A DNA stretch of 64,000 nucleotides from Pyropia haitanensis (taxonomy: Eukaryota > Rhodophyta > Bangiophyceae > Bangiales > Bangiaceae), in the NCBI GenBank assembly GCA_008729055.1, contig SDUX01000008.1, positions 5,667,756 through 5,731,755 on the forward strand, given 5' to 3'. Made by a program: the position numbers and the translations under genes. Under the pieces are notes generated by a model that worked only from the letters and a program-made list of their open reading frames with translations, searched no databases and was not told the origin of the DNA. Below, in pieces: positions 1-9,732 of the stretch (position 1 is its first letter; every line of letters begins with the position of its first letter).

Positions 1-1218
1 GCCAGCTCCGCCGCCATGCACGCGCTCACCGCGGCGGCGGGTACGCCTCAGTCCGTCTCTTTTACCTTGCCTGTCTCCCGCCGCGGCCGCCGCCGCCGCC
101 GCCGCTGCCGCCGCTGCCGCCGCCGTATACGCCGGCAGCCCTGGGTACTCGACGAGCACCGTCGTCGCCACGACCAGCTCCAGCGGCGTATGCCCCAGCC
201 CCGCTCCCCCCCCCCCCGCGTACATGGCGTCGCGGAATCGCGGCGGGAAGAGCTCGACCAGCTCCGACCCCGTCGGCGCCCACGCGGCGTTGACCAGGTT
301 GGCCCCGTGGACGCCGACGAGCACCAACGAGGTGGCAACGGCGCGGACCTGCTCGGGGTAGGGCCAACCGGTGATGTCCACCACCTCGACGGTCAGGTTG
401 TCACGCGCCGCGGCGCGGCCGAGCGCGCCGCGGACGGCCGCCTCGGACGGCCGTCAAAGGCGCGGCGGCGGCCGCGGCGGCCGAGGTACGACAGCACCGG
501 CCGCATCGTCGGCAGCGGCACGCCCGCCGCGGCGTCTGCCGTGCCGCCGCGCAGCAGCCCACACGCCGCCAGCACCGCGCCCTTGAACGGCACCGCGTCG
601 GCCGGGACGCCCGCCTCGGCGGCGACCGCCGCGTCGCGCGCCGCCGTCGCGGCAGCCGCTGCAGCGGCGACCGCCCACGCCGGCGCGCCGCGCGGGAGGT
701 CCCACCTCGCGGGCACGGGCCGCTCCGCGGCGGGGAGAAATCAGCGACCGCGCGGGAAGTTGGGCACCGCCGTCCGCGCCATGCACAGCGCCCCGCCGGG
801 CGCGGCCGAGACGAGGCCCGCCACCGCCGCAGCCGGCCGGCGTCAGACGAGGAGGACCGTCACGTCTGGGGGGTCCCCACGCCGCCGCCGCGGGGGGTGC
901 GTGCCGGGCCGGACGGGGAAGGCGGGCCGCCCAGACCGTGGCAGCACCGCAATGTGGCCGCCGGGCACCGCGGCGGCGAGGAGGATCGACTGGAAGGTGG
1001 ACGCGTGGCGGAAGCCGGCAGCCGCCTCGGCGGCGGCGGCAATGACCACCGCCGACACTGGGGCGCCGAGGCCGTACGCGTCTGGGTGGCGGAGCAGGTG
1101 CGCGAGGTGCGTCATCGTGCCGGTATACTGCGCCAGGTTGGACGCCGACGGCGCGAGCGTGAGAAACGCCGTCACGCCGGGCAGCGTCGGCCGCCGGCGG
1201 CTGCCGGCAGACGGGTCT

Positions 1219-1259
<41 letters not shown>

Positions 1260-2703
1260 GTGCGCGGCGGCCGCCACCCGCTCAAGCACCCCCCCCTCCC
1301 ACCGCGGCGGTGCCGGACGGGCCGTCGCCGCCGCCGCCGCGAGCGCGCTGCCATTCGCGACCAGCGGCGGCGGCACCAGCCGCATGTACCGGAACGCCTC
1401 GTCCCACTTGTGCGCGCACGTTGCCGGCGGTGGCCGCGACAGCCGGCTTGCCGCCGACGACGTCCACCCAAAGTGGAGGGGCTGCGCGGGAGCCGTCGCG
1501 GCGCCGTCGGCAGCGACGCACCGCCGTCGACGACGGTGACTCACCGGCGGTGGCGAGGTAGATGGCTGCGCCGGGGGGGCGGCGGCGGCGGCGGCGGCGG
1601 GGGGGGAAGACCCGTTGCCTGGGGGGGGAGGGGGGAGGGCGGAGGGGGGGAGCGGCGCCACCGACGTTGTGTTGACTGTCGCCGTTGCGTTTGCCGCCGC
1701 TGCCGTTGCCGCTGGAGTGGGCGCGACCACTGTGGGGAATTGGCTGAGGCGGGGGAAGGCGGAAGGAATTCGGCGGCGCCGGCCATGTCTGTGGCAAACT
1801 CGGGGCGCGCCCCCGCCGCCGCCGCCGCCGCCGTCGTCGCCGACGCTGCCGCTGCCCCCACACCCCCCCCCCCCCCCCGCCGCCGCCACCGCCGCCACCG
1901 CCGGCAGCGACGGCCACGGGCCGGACGATGCGTGAGGGCAGGCGCGCCACCCCGCCCCCCCCCCACCCCCCACCCGCGGCGGCCCCCACCTGCGGCGCGG
2001 CGGCCGCGCCGCCGCCGCCGCTGCCGCGCCCCCCCCCCCCCCCACCGCCGGCGGGCCTACTGAGACCGCCGCCGCCGCCGCTGCCGCCGCTGCCGCCGCT
2101 GCCGCCGCGCTCGGCGGCCGCCGCCGACGCGGCCGCGGCGTCAATGGCGAGCGCCGCCGCTACCGCCACGGCGGCGGCGACCGACGAGACTACGACCGCC
2201 GCGGCGGTGCAGCGGCGGCCGGGCGCCGCCGCGGCCGACGCGGCAGCGGCAGCGTACCAGCCGCCGCTGCCGCTGCCTCCGCCGCCGCCGTCGCCGCCGC
2301 CGCCACCGCCGCCGCCACTCAGCCATAGGCCGCCGCTGCGGCCGTCTGCGGTGCTGCCATCGTCACTGCCGCCGCGGCAGCGGCGGTTGCTCGTCGACCG
2401 CAGCAGCAACAGCGTGGCGAAGAATGCGGCCGACGGTGGCGGCGGCCAGCCGCCGCCGCCCGCTCCTCCCGCGCCGGTCGATGGGGGCGGCGTGGGCATC
2501 GGCGGCGCGGGGTGCGCGCGCCTCGTGGGGAGCGGGGTGGCGGTGGGAGGGATGGCCACCGCCGCCGCGGCGGCGGTGGCCGTCCGCTGGGGCGTCGCGG
2601 CAGCGAAGGGGGGGGGGGGGGGGGGGGGAGCAATGGCGTGCCGTCGCCGGGCTGGTCGCCCATGGCGGCACCGCAGGGGTGGTGGCGGCGGCGGCGGCGG
2701 CAA
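1..2703 (-). CDS. GT61 (DUF563)-family glycosyltransferase, partial, with frame disruptions
   Basis: Probable Golgi/ER-lumen glycosyltransferase; acceptor and sugar unknown. Seen: reading leftward on the minus strand, about 393-238 encodes VEVVDITGWPYPEQV, then LVLVGVHGANLVNAAW, then a GSELVELFPP block. This matches the C-terminal signature of GT61, where the HGA-x-L/N segment and the following E-L-x-P are the most conserved positions. Upstream in order are RPVLSYLGRRGRRRAF (about 460-510), SNLAQYTGTMTHLAHLL (about 1,100-1,150), CAHKWDEAFRYMRLV (about 1,375-1,420), a Pro/Ala-rich stem with NAT and NTT sequons (about 1,660-1,700), and a hydrophobic segment (2,141-2,211) that could be a type II anchor. 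Oddities: in-frame UGA at 843-845 and 741-743, a one-base frameshift near 445-448, and further frame changes in the stem near C-runs. The C-terminus lies beyond position 1; a donor-like AG/GTAAAA at 61-67 could start an intron. The start codon is not resolved; 2,703 is the end of the open frame holding the anchor. The family call is fairly firm; intactness is not. Confidence 0.7.
206..217. repeat. Poly-C run, 12 bases
   Basis: Twelve consecutive C on the plus strand inside the GT61-like reading frame, where it encodes Gly residues just after the conserved block. The frame remains open across the run at this length. Confidence 0.9.
1219..1252. repeat. (GCC)n triplet tract encoding poly-Ala
   Basis: About eleven GCC triplets without interruption. 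On the minus strand in the GT61-like frame it reads as poly-Ala between a poly-Ala region and DPSAGSRRRPTLPG. Triplet periodicity keeps the frame intact, as expected for a tolerated insert in a coding region. Confidence 0.85.
1863..1878. repeat. Poly-C run, 16 bases
   Basis: Sixteen consecutive C on the plus strand, within the stem region of the GT61-like gene. It is a likely site of length error or slippage; the best coding frame differs on its two sides. Confidence 0.9.
2029..2043. repeat. Poly-C run, 15 bases
   Basis: Fifteen consecutive C on the plus strand, between the putative membrane anchor and the stem of the GT61-like gene. Like the 1,863-1,878 run, it is a candidate cause of the frame change. 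Confidence 0.9.
2141..2211 (-). other. Putative type II transmembrane anchor of the GT61-like protein
   Basis: This stretch encodes about 24 residues running from a Cys through AAAVVVSSVAAAVAVAAAL to an Ile-Asp, flanked on the N-terminal side by Gly-Arg-Arg. The length, hydrophobicity and preceding positive charges fit a signal anchor as in Golgi glycosyltransferases. It is in a different frame from the catalytic part, with long C-runs in between (2,029-2,043 and 1,863-1,878), so the link to the downstream domain is inferred. Confidence 0.4.
2608..2628. repeat. Poly-G run, 21 bases
   Basis: Twenty-one consecutive G on the plus strand, the longest homopolymer in the window, near the presumed 5' end of the minus-strand GT61-like gene. 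A run this long can fold as a G-quadruplex on the plus strand and its length is unlikely to be called correctly. Confidence 0.9.
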
Positions 2704-3063
2704 CGACGACGGCGGCGGCTAGCAACGGCAACGGCGTCGGCGGCTGGCGACGACGATCACGGCAACAGAGGCGAGTACGAGCGGGCAGGGCCCCTCCCTA
2801 GCTAGGGCCACCTCTACCAGCGCGGGTCGAGCGCGCCAAGCCGCGGCTCGACGACCGGCACGGTTGCGGGCCGAGGCGGGGAGGCCGACAGTTGCAAGTC
2901 GGGGAGGGTGTGCCCCCGGAAGACCGCCCGAAGACGACGGTGCGCTGGGTGAAGGCGCAGGCGCCGGGGACGCATCCTCCCCCCCCCCACCGCCACCCAC
3001 CGCGACACCACCCCAACCCCCCCCCCCCACCGGCCGCCACCGGCCGCGACCGCCGCCCTCCCT
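2704..3063. other. Interval between the two minus-strand genes
   Basis: GC-rich sequence between the stop of the unidentified gene (about 3,064) and the open frame of the GT61-like gene. The minus strand is open from 3,030 to a TAG at 2,719-2,721, and this frame ends in a short hydrophobic stretch (PLVLASVAVIVVAS) near 2,745-2,790. That could be an alternative N-terminus or an upstream exon of the GT61-like gene. I see no promoter element or polyadenylation signal that I would defend. Confidence 0.3.
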
Positions 3064-3467
3064 TCAGCGCTCAACCCACGTCGGCGGCGCCGACGCGTGC
3101 AGCACGGCCGCGAGGCGGTCGGCCTCAGCGGTGGCGTCGGGGGCGCCCAGGCCGCTCCCCCCCTCCATCCCCCCCCACCCCAGCCCGTCTCCGTCCAGGG
3201 CGGCCGCCGTCAGATGCACCACCCCACGCACCGCCGGCAGCGCCGCCGCCCCGTGCGCCCACACCGCCGCGGCCGGCACCGCCGCGGCGCCCGCTGCGCC
3301 TGGACCGCCGCCGGCACCACCCGTCGCGGCCGCCGCACCCGCCGCCGCCGCCGCGGCGCCCGCCGCCGCGCCGTCCACTTCCGCCGCCCGCAGCGCGTCG
3401 AGGGCGGAGTCGGGGGTTCCCCCGCCCGCCGCCACAAGCGCCGACCGCCACGTGCAGCACGTGGGCA

Positions 3468-3509
<42 letters not shown>

Positions 3510-4990
3510 GCGGGGTGTGGGGCGGTGATGGCGGCGGCCACCACGGCGGGGATGCAGGTGTCGAGTCCCCCGCCCGCAAAGGCACCGCCCCAACCCGTCG
3601 CGGCGGCCGCGGTGGGGTTGGGGGTGGCGGCGGCGGCGGCCGGCCGCCGCGCCAGCCCCACCGCCCGGACCAGGTGTTGGGCGGCAAGTTCCCGCGCGAG
3701 GTCCATCTCCCCCCTCCACCCCCCGCCTCCCCCCCTGGGACGAGCACACCCCCCTCGTCGCCCCCCTTCCCCATCTCGTCCAGTGCAGTGCTCGCCGGGG
3801 CCACCCTCGGCCAGTCCCCGTCACCAACCAGCCACTTTCCGACCCCTGTCCCCCCCCCTCCCTCCAGCACACGCAGCGCCGGCGACAGCCGCCGCAGCGC
3901 GTTCCCTACCGCCACCCACCTGTCTCACCCGCACACCGCCCACACCGCCCATGCCCCGTCGGTGGCAGTGCGGCCGACGACGCCGACCGTGCCCGGCGGC
4001 AGCGGGGTCCCCCCCCTCCCCCTCCCCACGAGGCGGTCCACGCACTCTCGCTCCCCCCCCCCCCGCCCCCCCCCCCGGCGTCACCCCCCCCACCCGCTCC
4101 GCCGCCGCGACCCCCCCCCGCGGCAGCACCGCGGCGGCGGCCGCAGGCGCCGCCGCCCCCTCCACCCCCTCCTCGTCTAGGGGCAGGTGGCCCACCTCGG
4201 CCGCCCCCACCCCGGGCGCCGAGGCAAGGGTGACCAGCCGCGAGAAGAGAGTGGCCTCTGCCGCCGCCCCCCGCAACAGACGCCGATAGCGCCGCCGCGG
4301 GAACCAGCCGTGCGGGATACGCCGCGAGCGCCGCCGCCAGCATCCCCCGCCGCGCCGACGCCGCCGCCGTTGTGGGGGTCGGGCCCGCCACCAGCTGCGG
4401 CTCCTCCTCCCCCTCCCACCCGTCCCCCCCGCCGCCGCGGCGGCGCCCCACCGTCCGCCACAGGACGTCCACCGCGGCGGCGTCGACGTCAACGGATCGT
4501 GCGACGAGGCGGAAGAGGGCGGACAGCTGCGCGCCGCCCAGCCGCCGCGGGGGATTGGTGGAGAGGATTGCCCGCGTCAGCACCCACAGCACGGGGCCTA
4601 CGGACACGGCGGAGAGGGGAAGAGCGCCGCTGGGGGGGGGGGCGAGGGGACACCAGCACCACCGCCGCCGCCGGCGGAGCGGTGGGGGGAGGGTGCGCCG
4701 CCGCCGCGTCGGCGGCCGCGTCGACCAAAGCCACCAGCGCCCGCTCCGCATCCACCAGCAGTGCGGCTCGCAAGATCGCCCGCGCGGCGGCGCCGCCATC
4801 CCCATCGTCGCCGCCGTCGCCACCCGCCCCGCCGTACCGACCTCGCTCCGCCGGCGCCGCGCGGGCGCGGAGGGCGGTAAAGGCCGCCCACACGAGCGTC
4901 AGGACCCCTGCCAGCCTCGCAGCCGCACCCGCATCCACATTAGCACCCGCACTCGCCGCCGCGGGGGCGACAAGGACGTCCCAGCGGCGG
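3064..4990 (-). CDS. Unidentified Ala/Leu-rich, probably helical protein; frame changes at homopolymers
   Basis: Not recognised. Protein-like segments follow each other on the minus strand but hop frames at homopolymer runs. A first segment (4,979-4,650) includes RLAGVLTLVWAAFTALRARA and ILRAALLVDAERALVALV. After the 11-G run at 4,632-4,642 comes VGPVLWVLTRAILSTNP and ALFRLVARSVDVDAAAVDVLW. After the C6 run at 4,267-4,272 comes EATLFSRLVTLASAPGVG and an acidic HLPLDEEGVEG. Then come NALRRLSPALRVLEGGG (about 3,860-3,910), MDLARELAAQHLVRAVGLA (about 3,650-3,706), and a tail ending in LAAVLHASAPPTWVER with UGA at 3,064-3,066. The alternation of amphipathic Leu/Ala helices suggests an alpha-solenoid, interrupted by poly-Ala/Gly/Pro insertions. 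The 5' end is not resolved, and the frame is still open upstream of 4,938. The frame hops may be indel errors at homopolymers, real introns, or decay. Confidence 0.45.
3466..3514. repeat. (GGC)n triplet tract encoding poly-Ala on the minus strand
   Basis: A nearly pure GGC tract with one AGC interruption near 3,500. On the minus strand it reads as a long Ala run between ITAPHP and HVLHVAVG in the unidentified gene. Confidence 0.85.
4053..4076. repeat. C-run of 12 + 11 bases split by one G
   Basis: Twelve C, one G, then eleven C on the plus strand. The best minus-strand coding frame of the unidentified gene is lost around here, consistent with a length error or slippage. Confidence 0.85.
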
Positions 4991-5267
4991 AGTGGGCGGG
5001 AAATCGGTGGTGGGGGGGAGGGGGGAGGGCAGGCGGGGCAGCGGGGCGCAGACAGGGTGGGTCGACCTAGCGGGCGCCCGACGCGTCGTCAAGACAACTG
5101 TTACGTACTCTGCTCTGCTGACGAGCAGCGGTGAACCACGGGCGCTCTCCGATCAGAACCCGAACGAGAGGCGACGATTGGTCAGTCGCGCTTACAGACC
5201 TGGGTCGCCGCAAATGCTGTGACCTGCTGTGAGATTATTTCCCGTCCGATCATTCTTCAGAGACCGG
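4991..5267. other. Transition between genic DNA and satellite
   Basis: From 4,991 to about 5,090 the sequence is still G-rich low complexity. From about 5,090 to 5,267 it changes to a balanced, non-repetitive composition that resembles neither the triplet-rich DNA on the left nor the satellite on the right. No gene, tRNA or transposon end is recognisable. It may hold the 5' region of the minus-strand gene at 3,064-4,990, since it lies immediately upstream of it, but I cannot point to promoter elements. Confidence 0.5.
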
Positions 5268-8200
5268 CCATAGATCCGCCCGCTCGATGTCCGAGGTTCG
5301 ACCCCCACTGTCGTGCATGGGGTGGTAGGCCGCTTCTCACCCACTTTTGCCCACTGTTGCCCACTTTTGCCCACTTTTGCGTGTACAGCAATGCTGCACG
5401 CGCTCCGGCGGCCGAATTGGCTCGCATCCTTTATTCCAGCCATACATCCGCCCGCTCGACGTCCGAGGTTCCACCCGCACCGTCGTGCATGGGGTGGTTG
5501 GCCGACCCGTTTGTTGGCGCGTCCGTTGGATGCAACGAGTGTTTTGTGGAGCGCCGGTTTCCACGTGTCAATTTTGTGGAATGGTTTTTGCCACGTGGGG
5601 GTCCCGACAGCCAGGTGTGACGGTCGGCGACAAAAGTTCCGCCCTCACACCGTCCACGCCAGTGTGACGGGCGGAACGCGCAGTGGACAGTTTGGGTGGC
5701 GGGGCGCACTTTGTGGCCACTGTTGGACCACTTTCTGGCGACATTCACGTCAATTTTCTTTGCAGTTATGGAAACTTCTTGCCCCCAATTGCCCATTTGT
5801 GTCCTAATTTGGCCCCCTTTTTGCCCACTTTTTGCCCACTTCTTACCCACTTCCTACCCACTTTTGCCCACTTTTGCCCACTTTTGCCCACTTTTGCGTC
5901 TACAGCGATGCTGCACACCATCCGGCGGCCGAATTGGCGCGCATACTTCGTTCCAGCCATAGATCCGCCCGCTCGATGTCCGAGGTTCGACCCCCACTGT
6001 CGTGCATGGGGTGGTAGGCCGCTTCTCACCCACTTTTGCCCACTGTTGCCCACTTTTGCCCACTTTTGCGTGTACAGCAATGCTGCACGCGCTCCGGCGG
6101 CCGAATTGGCTCGCATCCTTTATTCCAGCCATACATCCGCCCGCTCGACGTCCGAGGTTCCACCCGCACCGTCGTGCATGGGGTGGTTGACCGACCCGTT
6201 TGTTGGCGCGTCCGTTGGATGCAACGAGTATTTTGTGGAGCGCCGGTTTCCACGTGTCAATTTTGTGGAATGGTTTTTGCCACGTGGGGGTCCCGACAGC
6301 CAGGTGTGACGGTCGGCGACAAAAGTTCCGCCCTCACACCGTCCACGCCAGTGTGACGGGCGGAACGCGCAGTGGACAGTTTGGGTGGCGGGGCGCACTT
6401 TGTGGCCACTGTTGGACCACTTTCTGGCGACATTCACGTCAATTTTCTTTGCAGTTATGGAAAGTTCTTGCCCCCAATTGCCCATTTGTGTCCCAATTTG
6501 GCCCCCTTTTTGCCCACTTTTTGCCCACTTCTTACCCACTTCCTACCCACTTTTGCCCACTTTTGCCCACTTTTGCCCACTTTTGCGTCTACAGCGATGC
6601 TGCACACCATCCGGCGGCCGAATTGGCGCGCATACTTCGTTCCAGCCATAGATCCGCCCGCTCGATGTCCGAGGTTCGACCCCCACTGTCGTGCATGGGG
6701 TGGTAGGCCGCTTCTCACCCACTTTTGCCCACTGTTGCCCACTTTTGCCCACTTTCGCGTGTACAGCAATGCAGCACGCGCTCCACCGGCCGAGTTGGCT
6801 CGCATCCTTTATTCCAGCCATACATCCGCCCGCTCGACGTCCGAGGTTCCACCCGCACCGTCGTGCATGGGGTGGTTGGCCGACCCGTTCGTTGGCGCGT
6901 CCGTTGGATGCAACGAGTGTTTTGTGGAGCGCCGGTTTCCACGTGTCAATTTTGTGGAATGGTTTTTGCCACGTGGGGGTCCCGACAGCCAGGTGTGACG
7001 GTCGGCGACAAAAGTTCCGCCCTCACACCGTCCACGCCAGTGTGACGGGCGGAACGCGCAGTGGACAGTTTGGGTGGCGGGGCGCACTTTGTGGCCACTG
7101 TTGGACCACTTTCTGGCGACATTCACGTCAATTTTCTTTGCAGTTATGGAAACTTCTTGCCCCCAATTGCCCATTTGTGTCCTAATTTGGCGCCCTTTTT
7201 GCCCACTTTTTGCCCACTTCTTACCCACTTCCTACCCACTTTTGCCCACTTTTGCCCACTTTTGCCCACTTTTGCGTCTACAGCGATGCTGCACACCATC
7301 CGGCGGCCGAATTGGCGCGCATACTTCGTTCCAGCCATAGATCCGCCCGCTCGATGTCCGAGGTTCGACCCCCACTGTCGTGCATGGGGTGGTAGGCCGC
7401 TTCTCACCCACTTTTGCCCACTGTTGCCCACTTTTGCCCACTTTCGCGTGTACAGCAATGCAGCACGCGCTCCACCGGCCGAGTTGGCTCGCATCCTTTA
7501 TTCCAGCCATACATCCGCCCGCTCGACGTCCGAGGTTCCACCCGCACCGTCGTGCATGGGGTGGTTGGCCGACCCGTTTGTTGGCGCGTCCGTTGGATGC
7601 AACGAGTGTTTTGTGGAGCGCCGGTTTCCACGTGTCAATTTTGTGGAATGGTTTTCGCCACGTGGGGGTCCCGACAGCCAGGTGTGACGGTCGGCGACAA
7701 AAGTTCCGCCCTCACACCGTCCACGCCAGTGTGACGGGCGGAACGCGCAGTGGACAGTTTGGGTGGCGGGGCGCACTTTGTGGCCACTGTTGGACCACTT
7801 TCTGGCGACTTTCACGTCAATTTTCTTTGCAGTTATGGAAAGTTCTTGCCCCCAATTGCCCATTTGTGTCCCAATTTGGCCCCCTTTTTGCCCACTTTTT
7901 GCCCACTTCTTACCCACTTCCTACCCACTTTTGCCCACTTTTGCCCACTTTTGCCCACTTCTGCGTCTACAGCGATGCTGCACACCATCCGGCGGCCGAA
8001 TTGGCGCGCATACTTCGTTCCAGCCATAGATCCGCCCGCTCGATGTCCGAGGTTCGACCCCCACTGTCGTGCATGGGGTGGTAGGCCGCTTCTCACCCAC
8101 TTTTGCCCACTGTTGCCCACTTTTGCCCACTTTTGCGTGTACAGCAATGCTGCACGCGCTCCGGCGGCCGAATTGGCTCGCATCCTTTATTCCAGCCATA

Positions 8201-9732
8201 CATCCGCCCGCTCGACGTCCGAGGTTCCACCCGCACCGTCGTGCATGGGGTGGTTGACCGACCCGTTTGTTGGCGCGTCCGTTGGATGCAACGAGTATTT
8301 TGTGGAGCGCCGGTTTCCACGTGTCAATTTTGTGGAATGGTTTTTGCCACGTGGGGGTCCCGACAGCCAGGTGTGACGGTCGGCGACAAAAGTTCCGCCC
8401 TCACACCGTCCACGCCAGTGTGACGGGCGGAACGCGCAGTGGACAGTTTGGGTGGCGGGGCGCACTTTGTGGCCACTGTTGGACCACTTTCTGGCGACAT
8501 TCACGTCAATTTTCTTTGCAGTTATGGAAAGTTCTTGCCCCCAATTGCCCATTTGTGTCCCAATTTGGCCCCCTTTTTGCCCACTTTTTGCCCACTTCTT
8601 ACCCACTTCCTACCCACTTTTGCCCACTTTTGCCCACTTTTGCCCACTTCTGCGTCTACAGCGATGCTGCACACGATGCGGCGGCCGAATTGGCGCGCAT
8701 ACTTCGTTCCAGCCATAGATCCGCCCGCTCGATGTCCGAGGTTCGACCCCCACTGTCGTGCATGGGGTGGTAGGCCGCTTCTCACCCACTTTTGCCCACT
8801 GTTGCCCACTTTTGCCCACTTTTGCGTGTACAGCAATGCTGCACGCGCTCCGGCGGCCGAATTGGCTCGCATCCTTTATTCCAGCCATACATCCGCCCGC
8901 TCGACGTCCGAGGTTCCACCCGCACCGTCGTGCATGGGGTGGTTGGCCGACCCGTTTGTTGGCGCGTCCGTTGGATGCAACGAGTGTTTTGTGGAGCGCC
9001 GGTTTCCACGTGTCAATTTTGTGGAATGGTTTTTGCCACGTGGGGGTCCCGACAGCCAGGTGTGACGGTCGGCGACAAAAGTTCCGCCCTCACACCGTCC
9101 ACGCCAGTGTGACGGGCGGAACGCGCAGTGGACAGTTTGGGTGGCGGGGCGCACTTTGTGGCCACTGTTGGACCACTTTCTGGCGACATTCACGTCAATT
9201 TTCTTTGCAGTTATGGAAAGTTCTTGCCCCCAATTGCCCATTTGTGTCCCAATTTGGCCCCCTTTTTGCCCACTTTTTGCCCACTTCTTACCCACTTCCT
9301 ACCCACTTTTGCCCACTTTTGCCCACTTTTGCCCACTTTTGCGTCTACAGCGATGCTGCACACCATCCGGCGGCCGAATTGGCGCGCATACTTCGTTCCA
9401 GCCATAGATCCGCCCGCTCGATGTCCGAGGTTCGACCCCCACTGTCGTGCATGGGGTGGTAGGCCGCTTCTCACCCACTTTTGCCCACTGTTGCCCACTT
9501 TTGCCCACTTTTGCGTGTACAGCAATGCTGCACGCGCTCCGGCGGCCGAATTGGCTCGCATCCTTTATTCCAGCCATACATCCGCCCGCTCGACGTCCGA
9601 GGTTCCACCCGCACCGTCGTGCATGGGGTGGTTGACCGACCCGTTTGTTGGCGCGTCCGTTGGATGCAACGAGTATTTTGTGGAGCGCCGGTTTCCACGT
9701 GTCAATTTTGTGGAATGGTTTTTGCCACGTGG
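5268..9732 (+). repeat. Regular satellite block I (subfamily F1)
   Basis: Starts inside the first 165-bp segment and continues as clean units with equivalent points at 5,683; 6,372; 7,061; 7,750; 8,439 and 9,128. Diagnostic of this subfamily are GCGACATTCACGTCAATT, CACACCATCCGG and GACCCGTT, which differ from the blocks right of the N gap. The unit at 8,439-9,127 carries CACACGATGCGG, the form typical of the other subfamily. Units with GTTGACCGACC and GAGTATTTTG alternate with units having GTTGGCCGACC and GAGTGTTTTG. Regularity is lost from 9,733, where single-base changes accumulate. Confidence 0.9.

Noticed and set aside
16..1539. Long plus-strand open frame (507 codons) over the GT61-like gene
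   Set aside because: Its product is Arg/Ala low complexity, the antisense shadow of GC-rich triplets. The minus strand carries the recognisable protein motifs.
5200..5400. Transposable element end at the array border
   Set aside because: No terminal inverted repeats, target-site duplication, reverse transcriptase, integrase or transposase fragments are visible; the array simply begins inside a unit.
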